Part shown: piece by piece, positions 26,819 to 34,605 of the stretch
Position numbering within the stretch: the first letter of the stretch is position 1
How the letters are laid out: each line of letters starts with the position of its first letter
Source: Dactylosporangium aurantiacum
GTDB taxonomy: Bacteria > Actinomycetota > Actinomycetes > Mycobacteriales > Micromonosporaceae
Assembly: GCF_000716715.1 (NCBI RefSeq)
Contig: NZ_JNYJ01000011.1
Span: 62,001-126,000 of the forward strand
Reading direction: 5' to 3'
DNA length: 64,000 nucleotides
The notes under the pieces: generated by a model
What the model was told of the DNA's origin: nothing
The model's database searches: none
What the model saw: the letters and a program-made list of their open reading frames with translations, nothing else
Made by a program: the position numbers and the translations under genes

Positions 26819-27981
26819 CGCAGCAGCCCGACGCACGTGACGGCGACGAGGAACACCACGGCCAGCAGGACCGCCGCCGCGGCCAGTGTCTGCAGCTTGG
26901 CCTTCGACAGCGTCGACGCCGTCGACGGGCGGCCGTAGACCTTGCCGGACCCGCCCGAGGTGGCCGGCCGCGGCGGCGCCGGGCGGGCCGGCGCCGGGCG
27001 CGGCGCGGGGGACGGTGCGGCGACCGTCGCCGCCGGCGTGCCGGGCCCGGCGGCGCGCTGCCCGGGGATGCGGCTCGTGGCCTCCTGCTCCGCGGCCCAT
27101 TGCCGGTACGCGACCCGGAACTTGCGCTGCCGGTCCCGTAGCCGGCGGAAGTCCCCGCGGATCGCCTCGTCCCTGGCGACCAGCTGCGGCCGCTGGACAC
27201 CGTGCGGCCGCCGCTGCAACCGGTCCAGCAGCGTCTGGGCGGTCGGGCGCCGGTCCGGCTCGGCGGCGAACACGTAGTCGATGTCGAGCCCCGCCACCGG
27301 GTCCCGGCGCAGCAGCAGGTCGCGCAGTGCCGTGTCCTGGACATCGTCCAACTCGGCGCGCAGTGCTGCCGGATCATCCGGTGGCGGTTCACCGGTGTAG
27401 ACGCAATAGATGACCCGACCGGCCGCCGCTATGTCGTCGCCAGGATGCGCGGGACTTCCGTCTGGATATTCACCGCAAAGAGCGGCATGACCGAAATCGA
27501 CGATCTGCAGCGTCGTGCCGTCCCACTGCAGCGTGTCCATACCGATCGACCCGTGCACGATGCCTGACAGCTCAAGAAGTGAGAGGGCCTGCAGCAGATC
27601 CGTGATGATCTTCATGCGCTGCGCATGCGGCAACGGCCAGGCATTATGATCCCGCGCGAGCCGGGCCAGTGCGGTGCCCCTGAGGCTGACCACGCTGCTG
27701 GCCGGGGAATCGTCAAAGTTGTACCCCAGGCATTTGGAGATCAATTCACCGCCATGGGTGCCGAGGAAACGCGAAACCTCCAGCTCACGGCGTAGCCGAG
27801 GAGTCGCGGCACCGTCGTCCTGCACGGTTTTCAGGGCCACCGGCCCGCTGAACGAGTGGTGCCCCAACCGGTACCTGATTCCGCCGGCCAGGCGCTGTAC
27901 CTGGCCGAAGTCGACGACATACGCCGCCGGAGTGTGTGACAGATCGTTCGGAAGTATGAGTGAGAGCGTCTCTTCGGCCAT
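26815..27981 (-). CDS. Serine/threonine kinase-like protein (likely pseudokinase) with C-terminal TM, 388 aa
   Basis: Start MAEETLSLILPNDLSHTP at 27981, chosen over a far-upstream GTG because AGGGATGGG precedes it and the upstream residues do not look coding. Kinase-fold elements: VALKTV (beta-3 Lys), GGELISKCLGY, LLQALSLLELSGIVHGSIGMDTLQW in place of HRDxxxxN, and VDFGHA (DFG intact). Without the catalytic Asp of HRD it is probably inactive or atypical. After residue 270 come a helical stretch, a Pro/Ala-rich linker and one TM helix (LAAAAVLLAVVFLVAVTCV) at the end. It is the first gene of the minus-strand operon and divergent from the CHAT gene. Confidence 0.75.
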   Translation of the reverse strand: MAEETLSLILPNDLSHTPAAYVVDFGQVQRLAGGIRYRLGHHSFSGPVALKTVQDDGAATPRLRRELEVSRFLGTHGGELISKCLGYNFDDSPASSVVSLRGTALARLARDHNAWPLPHAQRMKIITDLLQALSLLELSGIVHGSIGMDTLQWDGTTLQIVDFGHAALCGEYPDGSPAHPGDDIAAAGRVIYCVYTGEPPPDDPAALRAELDDVQDTALRDLLLRRDPVAGLDIDYVFAAEPDRRPTAQTLLDRLQRRPHGVQRPQLVARDEAIRGDFRRLRDRQRKFRVAYRQWAAEQEATSRIPGQRAAGPGTPAATVAAPSPAPRPAPARPAPPRPATSGGSGKVYGRPSTASTLSKAKLQTLAAAAVLLAVVFLVAVTCVGLLR

Positions 27982-28025
27982 CCACCCATCCCTGTTCGGT
28001 AGCCGGTGGCTGAGGCGAAAATACT

Positions 28026-28042
28026 CGGAAGAACAAGTTCCG
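28026..28042. promoter_or_regulatory. Dyad in the divergent intergenic region
   Basis: CGGAAGAACAAGTTCCG contains GAAC/GTTC arms 2 bp apart and partly matching flanks. It lies 45 bp from the pseudokinase start within a locally AT-richer patch and may be an operator for one or both conflict operons. Confidence 0.3.
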
Positions 28043-28107
28043 GGGTACCAGACTAATGGGTACTGTTGGCCGCAGCCCCGGGTCGGTCCGTATTGACGCT
28101 CGTACGA

Positions 28108-28137
28108 TTGACAGCGACCGCGGGGCCGCACAATGCT
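28108..28137 (+). promoter_or_regulatory. Candidate sigma-70-type promoter of the CHAT/ubiquitin-like operon
   Basis: A consensus -35 TTGACA (28108-28113) is followed after 18 nt by AATGCT as a modest -10. Transcription would start near 28144, about 23 nt before the GTG of the first gene. The long operon behind it has almost no gaps, so this may be its main promoter. Confidence 0.45.
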
Positions 28138-28166
28138 GACGTGAATCGCTCGACCGGGGGTGGTAC

Positions 28167-29006
28167 GTGGCAAATGCATTAGCCGACGTCCTGCAGGATC
28201 TGTACTACGACGGCGACGCCGCCCGGTCGTTGTTGATCAGGTCGGGATATCGACCCGCACAGATTCCGTTCTTCCGATCCGCGGAGACGTTCTGGCCGGA
28301 GGTGGTGCTGCGGCTCGAGCGGGGAATCGTCAAGGACGGCATCCGTCTCGTGCTGGTCAATGCGGCGCAGGACCACCCCGGCAACGACGCGGTGCAGGAG
28401 CTGCTCGCCCGGCACGGCGGGACGCCGCCGTCGCCGCGCCCGCGGGTGCTCTGCCTGTTCGCCGACCCGTCGCGGTCGTCGAAGCTGCGGCTGGACCGCG
28501 AGGCCCGGCTGCTGCAGGAGCTCGCCGGTCTCGGCGGGTTCGAGCTGCGGACCCGCCAGGCGACGCGCGTCAGCGACATCATCCGCGCGCTGCTGCAGGA
28601 GAAGCCGCAGCTGCTGCACTTCGCGGGTCACGGCCGCGCCGACGGATGGCTGGTGTTCGAGGACGACGACGGCAGGCCGACCGTGGTCGAGCCCGCCCGG
28701 CTCGCCGAGGCGATCACCGCGACCGGCGTCCTGGAGTGCGTCGTGCTCAACTCCTGCTACTCGGGCGCCGCCGCCGAGGCGTTCCGCGGTGCGACCAGGG
28801 CCGTGGCCGGTTGCGTCACCGCGCTCGGCGACGACTGCGCGCTCGCGTTCGCCCGTGGCTTCTACACGGGGATCGGTGCCGGGCAACCGCCGGGCCTGGC
28901 GTTCGAGACCGGCCGGGCCGAGGCCGCGCTCGTCCAGCACGACACCACCGGGCTGCACTTCGTGTCCTTCCTCCCGGCGCCCGCGGCCAGCGGCGGCACA
29001 CCATGA
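28167..29006 (+). CDS. CHAT-type caspase-like protease with N-terminal EAD1-like domain, 279 aa
   Basis: GTG at 28167 begins an effector-associated domain (about 1-88): LADVLQDLYYDGDAARSLLI, then FWPEVVLRLERG and DHPGNDAVQELLA, the last being the PGN motif of EAD1. The protease domain follows: VLCLFADPSR, then LLHFAGHGRADG with catalytic His155 and CVVLNSCYSGAAA with catalytic Cys197, the caspase/CHAT dyad. It closes with FARGFYTGIGAG and ALVQHDTTGLHF. CHAT proteases with EADs are recruited through homotypic EAD contacts and cleave host proteins, often killing the cell. It is the first gene of the block-C operon and overlaps the next by ATGA. Confidence 0.88.
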   Translation: MANALADVLQDLYYDGDAARSLLIRSGYRPAQIPFFRSAETFWPEVVLRLERGIVKDGIRLVLVNAAQDHPGNDAVQELLARHGGTPPSPRPRVLCLFADPSRSSKLRLDREARLLQELAGLGGFELRTRQATRVSDIIRALLQEKPQLLHFAGHGRADGWLVFEDDDGRPTVVEPARLAEAITATGVLECVVLNSCYSGAAAEAFRGATRAVAGCVTALGDDCALAFARGFYTGIGAGQPPGLAFETGRAEAALVQHDTTGLHFVSFLPAPAASGGTP

Positions 29007-29566
29007 GCGAGGACGCGATCAAGCGGTTCGAGCGGGGGCGCCGGCGTGGCCGCGACCCGGTGAACACCGGCGCGGACGGGGTGGCGGTCACCACGACCGA
29101 CTCGCTCTGGCTGGCCGACTACTGCGAGTGCGGTCACACGTTCCGCCAGGGCGACCCCGTGTACGTCGAGTACGGCCCGCCGCTGGTGGTGCGCCACCAC
29201 AGCCCGGCGCTGCCGTGCTCGCGCCACGTGGAGGGCGGCGGGCAACTGACGGACGACGGCAGCCGGGCCAGCGCCTTCCACAAGGCACTGGATGCGGCCA
29301 ACCCACCGCCGCAGGGCACCCTCACCGAGCGGCTGCTGCCGGGGCACCCTCTGCTGGTCGACGTGCGTCCCCGGCTGCACTGCGCCTTCTGCAGCAAGAC
29401 GTTCCGCCCGTACGAGATGGCGGTGATCTGCCCGTGCAGTCTCGAGGCGCCGAAGTGCCGCCTCGGCGTGCACCGGGACCCCGGCCGGGGCAACGACTGC
29501 TACGACGCCTGGGTCGCCAACGGGCCGCTGGTGCGCTGCCCGACAAGCTTCCAGAAGGTGCAGTGA
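29003..29566 (+). CDS. RING-like zinc-binding protein (candidate E3), 187 aa
   Basis: The first third carries CECGHTF and a PCSRHVEGG pair, a likely first zinc site. The C-terminal third has HCAFCSKTFRPYEMAVICPCS (C127/C130, C143/C145) followed by further C, H and C residues (KCRLGVHRD, GNDCYDAW). This order matches the prokaryotic RING pattern CxxC, VxCPxC, H/C, C. It lies between the CHAT protease and E1 genes, both junctions overlapping by 4 nt. RING-like domains next to E1/E2/JAB genes suggest an E3-like adaptor. Ligase function is inferred from this pattern and context; a plain zinc ribbon is the alternative. Confidence 0.65.
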   Translation: MSEDAIKRFERGRRRGRDPVNTGADGVAVTTTDSLWLADYCECGHTFRQGDPVYVEYGPPLVVRHHSPALPCSRHVEGGGQLTDDGSRASAFHKALDAANPPPQGTLTERLLPGHPLLVDVRPRLHCAFCSKTFRPYEMAVICPCSLEAPKCRLGVHRDPGRGNDCYDAWVANGPLVRCPTSFQKVQ

Positions 29567-30564
29567 CCGGGACCGGGCAGCGGTTCGTCCGGCACGCCCT
29601 CATCCCCGGCTGGGACCAACGCAGCCTCGCCGGGTCCTCCGTGGTGATCGTCGGCGTCGGCGCGGTGGGTTCCGAGGTCGCCCGGCTGCTCGCCCTCGCC
29701 GGCGTGGGCCGGCTGCTGCTGTGCGACCCGGACACCGTCGAGGAGTCGAACCTGAGCCGTGGCGCGCTCTACGGCCCGGCCGACGTTGGCCGCGGGAAGG
29801 CGGAGGCGGCCGCCGCGGCACTGCGCCACCGGGACCCGGCGACGGCCGTGACCGCCAGGACGGCCGATTTCCGGCACGGGGTTGGCCTCGCCGAGCTGCG
29901 TGCCGCCGACGCGGTGCTGTGCTGCCTGGACAGTGTCGCGGACAGGATCGCCCTGGCCAGCCGGTGCGGCCTGGTCGGTGCCGGACTGCTGGACGCGGGC
30001 ACGTACCCGTGGGGCGGCGAGGTGCGCTACTACCCGCCGGGAGGGGCGTGCTTCGCCTGCGGCTGCAGCCCGGCCGAGCGCTCCCTCACCGCCTGGCACG
30101 TCACGTGCGCTGATCCGCCCGCACACGCCGGCGCGTCCGGCCCGGTGTCCGCGCTGACCGCCGCGTGGCAGTCGGTCACGGCGGTCCGGCTGCTGTTCGG
30201 CCTTCCCGTGCCGGCGGGCGCGGTGCGGCTCGATCCGGTGAGCGGGCTCAGCCAGCCGGTCGGGCTGCGGGCCGATCCGGCGTGCCCGTGCCATGAACGG
30301 CTGGATCCCGCCCGGATCACCCTGGCCGGGTTCGGCCCGGCCGGCACCGTCGCCGACCTGCTGGCGCTGGTCCAGCCGGGCGAGCACGCCCTCGCGTGGC
30401 AACCGATCGTGCCGGGCGACCCGCTCGCGCCGATGACCATCGCGGCCGCCGACCCCCGCGCGACGCTCGCGGAGCTCGGCATCCCACCGGGGGAGATCCT
30501 CCCGGTCGTCCGTCCGCCAGATGAAGTCAGGTATCTGGAACTGCAGAGAGAAGCGCCGGCATGA
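29563..30564 (+). CDS. E1-like ThiF/MoeB-family activating enzyme (first copy), 333 aa
   Basis: GTG at 29563 overlaps the upstream stop by GTGA. Nucleotide-binding Rossmann motif VVIVGVGAVGSEVARLLAL, then CDPDTVEESNLSRG with the Asp and the N-x2-R arginine finger used for ATP-dependent adenylation. Further blocks are LCCLDSVADRIALASRC, CFACGCSPAERS (Cys cluster; possible zinc and/or thioester site), and the final CPCHE. The C-terminal 70 residues (AGFGPAGTVADLL, ELGIPPGEILPVVR) form a small domain that recurs in the second E1. It probably activates a ubiquitin-like protein and passes it to the E2 encoded next. Confidence 0.88.
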   Translation: MTGTGQRFVRHALIPGWDQRSLAGSSVVIVGVGAVGSEVARLLALAGVGRLLLCDPDTVEESNLSRGALYGPADVGRGKAEAAAAALRHRDPATAVTARTADFRHGVGLAELRAADAVLCCLDSVADRIALASRCGLVGAGLLDAGTYPWGGEVRYYPPGGACFACGCSPAERSLTAWHVTCADPPAHAGASGPVSALTAAWQSVTAVRLLFGLPVPAGAVRLDPVSGLSQPVGLRADPACPCHERLDPARITLAGFGPAGTVADLLALVQPGEHALAWQPIVPGDPLAPMTIAAADPRATLAELGIPPGEILPVVRPPDEVRYLELQREAPA

Positions 30565-32054
30565 AGTATCCCGAAGTCGCCAGGCTCATGGCCGAGCTCT
30601 ACTTCGACCAGCACTCGGCCCGGTCGGCGCTGATCCAGGCCGGTTTCCCCGCGCACGCCATCCCGGCGTTCGCGGACGCGTCGTCGTTCTGGTCCCACGC
30701 CGTCCTGCAGATGGAGAAGGGCTTGGGGCCGGCGGACTCGATCATGACGCTGATCGCGGCCACGGCGAAGATGTTCGAGGGCAGCCCCGAGGCGCAGGCG
30801 CTGCACGCCAAGTTCAACGGCGGACCGCAGGTCAGCAGCTCAGCGAGGCCCGTCGCCCCGGACGGGCCGTGCCCGACGCTGACCCTGATCGGCGCGGACC
30901 TGCCGAACGAGTTCCTGGACGTGATCCGCGAGCAGCTGGGCTCGAACGCACCCGACCTGCTGTACGTGTCGAAGCAGCAGTGCGCGGTGTCCATCGCCGA
31001 CCCCGGCAAGAACGCCGGGCAGCTGCAGCAGCAGATCCAGGAGCTGATCCAGACCTACGCGCCGGGGGTGAAGCTGCAGGTCGTCTACGAGAAGTACCCG
31101 TTCCGGCCTTACCTGCTCAGCGCGCTGACCGTGTTCGGCCCGGACACGACCCCGTACCTGCTGCAGTCGGTGCCCGCGACGATGACCCCGCGCGACATCG
31201 CCGCCGCCATCGTCGCCGAGACCCGTGCCATGACCGACAAGCAGGGCGGCCCGGTCAGCACCGTCATCGACGCCGAGACCGAGGACGGCCCGTCCCGCCT
31301 CGACCCGGACCGCACGCTGCACGAGAACAACGTCAAGGACAAGGGCAAGCTGCGCGTGGGCACCAAGGCCATCGCCGGCAACATCTCACCGGAGCAGCGG
31401 CTGGAGGCACAGCTGCGGATGCGTGCACAGATCCGCCGTTACGCCTACGGTCAGCCGCACTTCGAGATCGTGGACTACGACAACGAGGACCTGCCCAACC
31501 GGATCACGTTCGAGGCGCAGGGCCCGGGTCTCGCCCCGCCGGAGAACCTCGAGGAGTTCCTCGCCGGCACGGAGAACCTCCGCATCGAGGACTACCGGGC
31601 ACTGCCGTGGGAGCAGCTGACGCCGGTGAAGATCTCGTTCCACCGGTTCACCATGTACCTGTCCGCGATGTTCCCGGTCGTCGCGCCGTACGTCGTGTGG
31701 AACACGCCGGTGTTCCACCCGAACATCTGGCGGCTGGTGCAGCCCGGCATCCGACCGGGCACCGTCTGCCTGGGCCCGCTCATGGACGGCTACCGGCCGG
31801 ACCTCGACTTCGGCTACCTGTGCCAGCTGCTGGTCGACATCGGCACGTACCGCAACTACGACGTGGTCGACGCGAACACCTACCCCGACCCGCCGGCGGC
31901 CCTGTGGGCCCGCACCGAGCGAGGGCAGGAGCTGATCCGGTCGATCGGCGGGCCGCCGATGCGCCCACCGACGCAGCGCGAGGACGAGAAGCCGCTGGCG
32001 CCGTCGCTGTGGCTGCGACCCCTCGCCGACGTGCACCCGATGGAGCGGCCGTGA
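30561..32054 (+). CDS. EAD1-Ubl-E2 protein with catalytic Cys, 497 aa
   Basis: Domain order: EAD1-like (1-90; VARLMAELYFDQHSARSALI, FWSHAVLQMEKG); an alpha/beta domain (100-200; PTLTLIGADLPNEFLDVIREQ, FRPYL); a beta-grasp-like Ubl segment (about 205-275; VSTVIDAETEDGPSRLDPDRTL, then KLRVG); a linker; and an E2 (UBC) fold (about 300-470). The E2 shows FPVVAPYVVWNTPVFHPNI (HPN at 386-388), then PGTVCLGPLMDGYRPDLDF with the active-site Cys403. It overlaps both flanking E1 genes by 4 nt. It is the likely conjugating enzyme, with the EAD tethering it to the CHAT protease and the E2 variant. Confidence 0.85.
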   Translation: MKYPEVARLMAELYFDQHSARSALIQAGFPAHAIPAFADASSFWSHAVLQMEKGLGPADSIMTLIAATAKMFEGSPEAQALHAKFNGGPQVSSSARPVAPDGPCPTLTLIGADLPNEFLDVIREQLGSNAPDLLYVSKQQCAVSIADPGKNAGQLQQQIQELIQTYAPGVKLQVVYEKYPFRPYLLSALTVFGPDTTPYLLQSVPATMTPRDIAAAIVAETRAMTDKQGGPVSTVIDAETEDGPSRLDPDRTLHENNVKDKGKLRVGTKAIAGNISPEQRLEAQLRMRAQIRRYAYGQPHFEIVDYDNEDLPNRITFEAQGPGLAPPENLEEFLAGTENLRIEDYRALPWEQLTPVKISFHRFTMYLSAMFPVVAPYVVWNTPVFHPNIWRLVQPGIRPGTVCLGPLMDGYRPDLDFGYLCQLLVDIGTYRNYDVVDANTYPDPPAALWARTERGQELIRSIGGPPMRPPTQREDEKPLAPSLWLRPLADVHPMERP

Positions 32055-33040
32055 AGGGCGCGACCAGGCTGGTGCCCCTGCCGCGGGTGGAGAAACACCT
32101 GGCCGCCGCCACCGTCGTGGTGGTCGGCGTCGGCGGGCTCGGCACCGAGGTGGCGCGGCTGCTGGCGCAGGCCGGTGTCGGGCGGATGATCCTCTGCGAC
32201 CCGGACACCGTCGAGGCCTCGAACCTCAGCCGCGGCGCGCTCTTCCTGCCCGCCCACGTCGGGCTGCCGAAGGTGGATGCCGCCGCGCAGGTGCTGCGTG
32301 AGCTCGCCCCGGGGATGGAGGTCGAGGTCCGGGCCGACGACTTCCGCTACGGCGTGGGGCTCGGTGAGCTGCGGGCCGCGGACCTGGTGCTGAGCTGCCT
32401 GGACAGCATCGCCGACAGGATCGCCCTGTCCAGCCGGTGCATCTTCTCCGGCAGCCCGCGCGGCCTGCTCGACGCGGGGCTGCACCCCTGGGGCGGGGAG
32501 GTCCGGCACTACAGCAGCGACGGCAGCTGCTACGTCTGCGGCTGCTCACCGGTCGACCGGTCGATGCCCGCCTGGCATGTCGCCTGTGGCTTCCCCCCGG
32601 TGCTCGGCGCGCCCGCGCCCGTGGTGACGCTCGTGGCGTCCTGGCAGGCGATGTTCGCGGTCCGGCTGCTCTTCGACGAGCCGCTGCCGGAGGGCATCGT
32701 GACCGTGGACGCCGCGGCCGGTCTGAGCCGCCCGGTGCTGCAGGACCGCGCGGAGGACTGCCCCTGCCACGAGGTCATCGACCACCGGTACATCGCCACG
32801 ACCGACCTCACCGTCGACTCCACGGTCGAGGAGGTGCTCGCCCTCACCACCGCCGGCGAACGGGTCCAGTCCTGGAACCCGGTCGACCGGCAGGACGCGC
32901 TGTCACCGCTGCACCTCGACGCCGCGGGACCGCAGCGGCGCCTGCGCGAGCTCGGGATACCCCCGGCGGAGTTCCTGCCGGTGCTGCGGGCCCGCCCCAG
33001 CCAGCACGTCCGCTACCTGGCACTGCGGGGGGCGCTGTGA
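32051..33040 (+). CDS. E1-like ThiF-family activating enzyme (second copy), 329 aa
   Basis: Clearly paralogous to the E1 two genes upstream: VVVVGVGGLGTEVARLLAQ, CDPDTVEASNLSRGALF, SCLDSIADRIALSSRC, CYVCGCSPVDRSMPAWHVAC, CPCHE, and the closing LGIPPAEFLPVLR. GTG at 32051 overlaps the stop of the E2 gene by GTGA. All adenylation motifs are kept, so it should be active. Together with the following gene it forms a second E1-E2 unit, so the operon holds a tandem duplication whose halves have diverged. Confidence 0.88.
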   Translation: MKGATRLVPLPRVEKHLAAATVVVVGVGGLGTEVARLLAQAGVGRMILCDPDTVEASNLSRGALFLPAHVGLPKVDAAAQVLRELAPGMEVEVRADDFRYGVGLGELRAADLVLSCLDSIADRIALSSRCIFSGSPRGLLDAGLHPWGGEVRHYSSDGSCYVCGCSPVDRSMPAWHVACGFPPVLGAPAPVVTLVASWQAMFAVRLLFDEPLPEGIVTVDAAAGLSRPVLQDRAEDCPCHEVIDHRYIATTDLTVDSTVEEVLALTTAGERVQSWNPVDRQDALSPLHLDAAGPQRRLRELGIPPAEFLPVLRARPSQHVRYLALRGAL

Positions 33041-34605
33041 CACCGCAGGAGGACCGGGCACGGGAGCTGCTGGCCCAGCTGTACTTCGACGAGGACGCGG
33101 CGCGCGGCGTGCTGATCAGGATCGGCTACCCGCTGTCGGCGCTGCCGAAGTTCGTCACGGCGGAGACCTTCTGGCCGCAGGTGATGCTCACCCTCGAGGC
33201 CAGGGTCAGCGACGGCATGATCAAGCTGCTGAAGGCCGCCATGCTCGGCTACCCGGGCGTGGCGGCCCTGGAAGAACTGCACGACGAGGTGCTCGGCGCC
33301 TCGATCGTGGCCCGGCCCTACCGGTCCGGGCCGGCCGGGCCGGGCCCGCAGCAGCCGGCCGCCGCCGACGGTGACGTGCCTGAGCGGCACGACGCGGAGA
33401 CCGGCGGATGGCGCGCCACCGAGGACACGAGCGGGGCCCCGGCGCCGCCTCCGCCGGGCGTGACCGACGACGCCACCCGCGCCGGCGCCGGCCGGTGCCC
33501 GACGCTGGGCCTGGAGGGTGCCGACCTGCCCGAGCAGTTCCTGGCGGTGGCCCGGGCACTGCTCGGCGACGACATCTCGATGCTGTACGTGGCCCGTGAA
33601 CAGTGCGCGCTGCGGATCCCCGACCCCGGCGACCGGGACGAGGAGATCAGGCACAAGATCCAGGAGGACATGCGGGCGTACTCGCCGGGCTGCCGTGTCA
33701 CGTTCCAGGTGTTCCCGTTCCGGCCGTACCTGTACAAGCACCTCATCGTGCACGGGCCCGACACGTCGGCGTACGTGCTGGGCGACGTGCCGGCGACCTC
33801 CACGCCCGAGGACATCGCGGCGGCGATCATCGCCGAGACCCGCGACGCGCAGTCGGGCGTCGAAGGGCTCATCCGGGTGGTCGTCGACCACGACGAGGCC
33901 GACGCCAGCCGCCGGCTCGACCCGTTCGCCACGCTGCACGAGTGCGGCGTGGGCGACGGCGACAGGTTGCGGGTCGCGCCGAACGCGGTGGCCGGCAGCC
34001 TGTCGCCGCAGGTGCGCATGGCGGCGGTCGTGCGGGCCGCCGCGCAGCTGCGGGGCTATGCGGCCCGCCGCCCGGAGTTCGTGATCGACGACTGGGACGA
34101 CCCCGACGTCCCGTGCCGGGTCACGGTGCGGATCACCCGCCCCGGCCTCGCACCGCCGCCCGATCCGGACGGGGTGCCGCAACCGGTGGCGACGCACCGG
34201 GTCGCGGTGCACTTCCGGCCGATGTTTCCCCTGGTGGCGCCGCATATCGTGTGGGAGAGCCCGATCTTCCATCCCAACATCCGTGCCGCCGGCCAGGACG
34301 AGTTCCCGGCCGGGACGCTGCAGTTCCATCCGCTGCTGGTGAGCTACCACCCCGGCGTCGACTCGGCACACATCGCCCGGGTCCTCACCGCGGTCGCCGC
34401 GTACCGCGACTACGACCTGACCGAGGGCGCCGCCGCGCCCAATCCCGACGCGGCGCGGTGGGCCGGGACCGAGGCCGGCCAACGGATGATCAGATCGATC
34501 GGCGGTCGCCCGCTGACCGACGTGGTGCGCCAGGGCGACCCCCGGACGCGCTCGCCCCGGCTGTTCTGGATCAAGCCACTCGGTGAGGTGCCACATGGAC
34601 ATTGA
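33037..34605 (+). CDS. EAD1-Ubl-E2 variant lacking the catalytic Cys (UEV-like), 522 aa
   Basis: Same domain order as the first E2 protein: EAD1-like (1-88; ARELLAQLYFDEDAARGVLI, FWPQVMLTLEAR, YPGVAALEEL), a Pro/Ala-rich linker (about 95-145), the alpha/beta domain (148-235; CPTLGLEGADLPEQFLAVA), an Ubl segment (about 255-315), then the E2 fold (about 330-500). The E2 keeps FPLVAPHIVWESPIFHPNI (HPN 412-414), but where the partner has TVCLGP this has TLQFHP, so Cys is replaced by Gln429. It resembles eukaryotic UEV proteins that assist an active E2. GTG start at 33037; its end overlaps the JAB gene by 11 nt. Confidence 0.83.
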   Translation: MTPQEDRARELLAQLYFDEDAARGVLIRIGYPLSALPKFVTAETFWPQVMLTLEARVSDGMIKLLKAAMLGYPGVAALEELHDEVLGASIVARPYRSGPAGPGPQQPAAADGDVPERHDAETGGWRATEDTSGAPAPPPPGVTDDATRAGAGRCPTLGLEGADLPEQFLAVARALLGDDISMLYVAREQCALRIPDPGDRDEEIRHKIQEDMRAYSPGCRVTFQVFPFRPYLYKHLIVHGPDTSAYVLGDVPATSTPEDIAAAIIAETRDAQSGVEGLIRVVVDHDEADASRRLDPFATLHECGVGDGDRLRVAPNAVAGSLSPQVRMAAVVRAAAQLRGYAARRPEFVIDDWDDPDVPCRVTVRITRPGLAPPPDPDGVPQPVATHRVAVHFRPMFPLVAPHIVWESPIFHPNIRAAGQDEFPAGTLQFHPLLVSYHPGVDSAHIARVLTAVAAYRDYDLTEGAAAPNPDAARWAGTEAGQRMIRSIGGRPLTDVVRQGDPRTRSPRLFWIKPLGEVPHGH

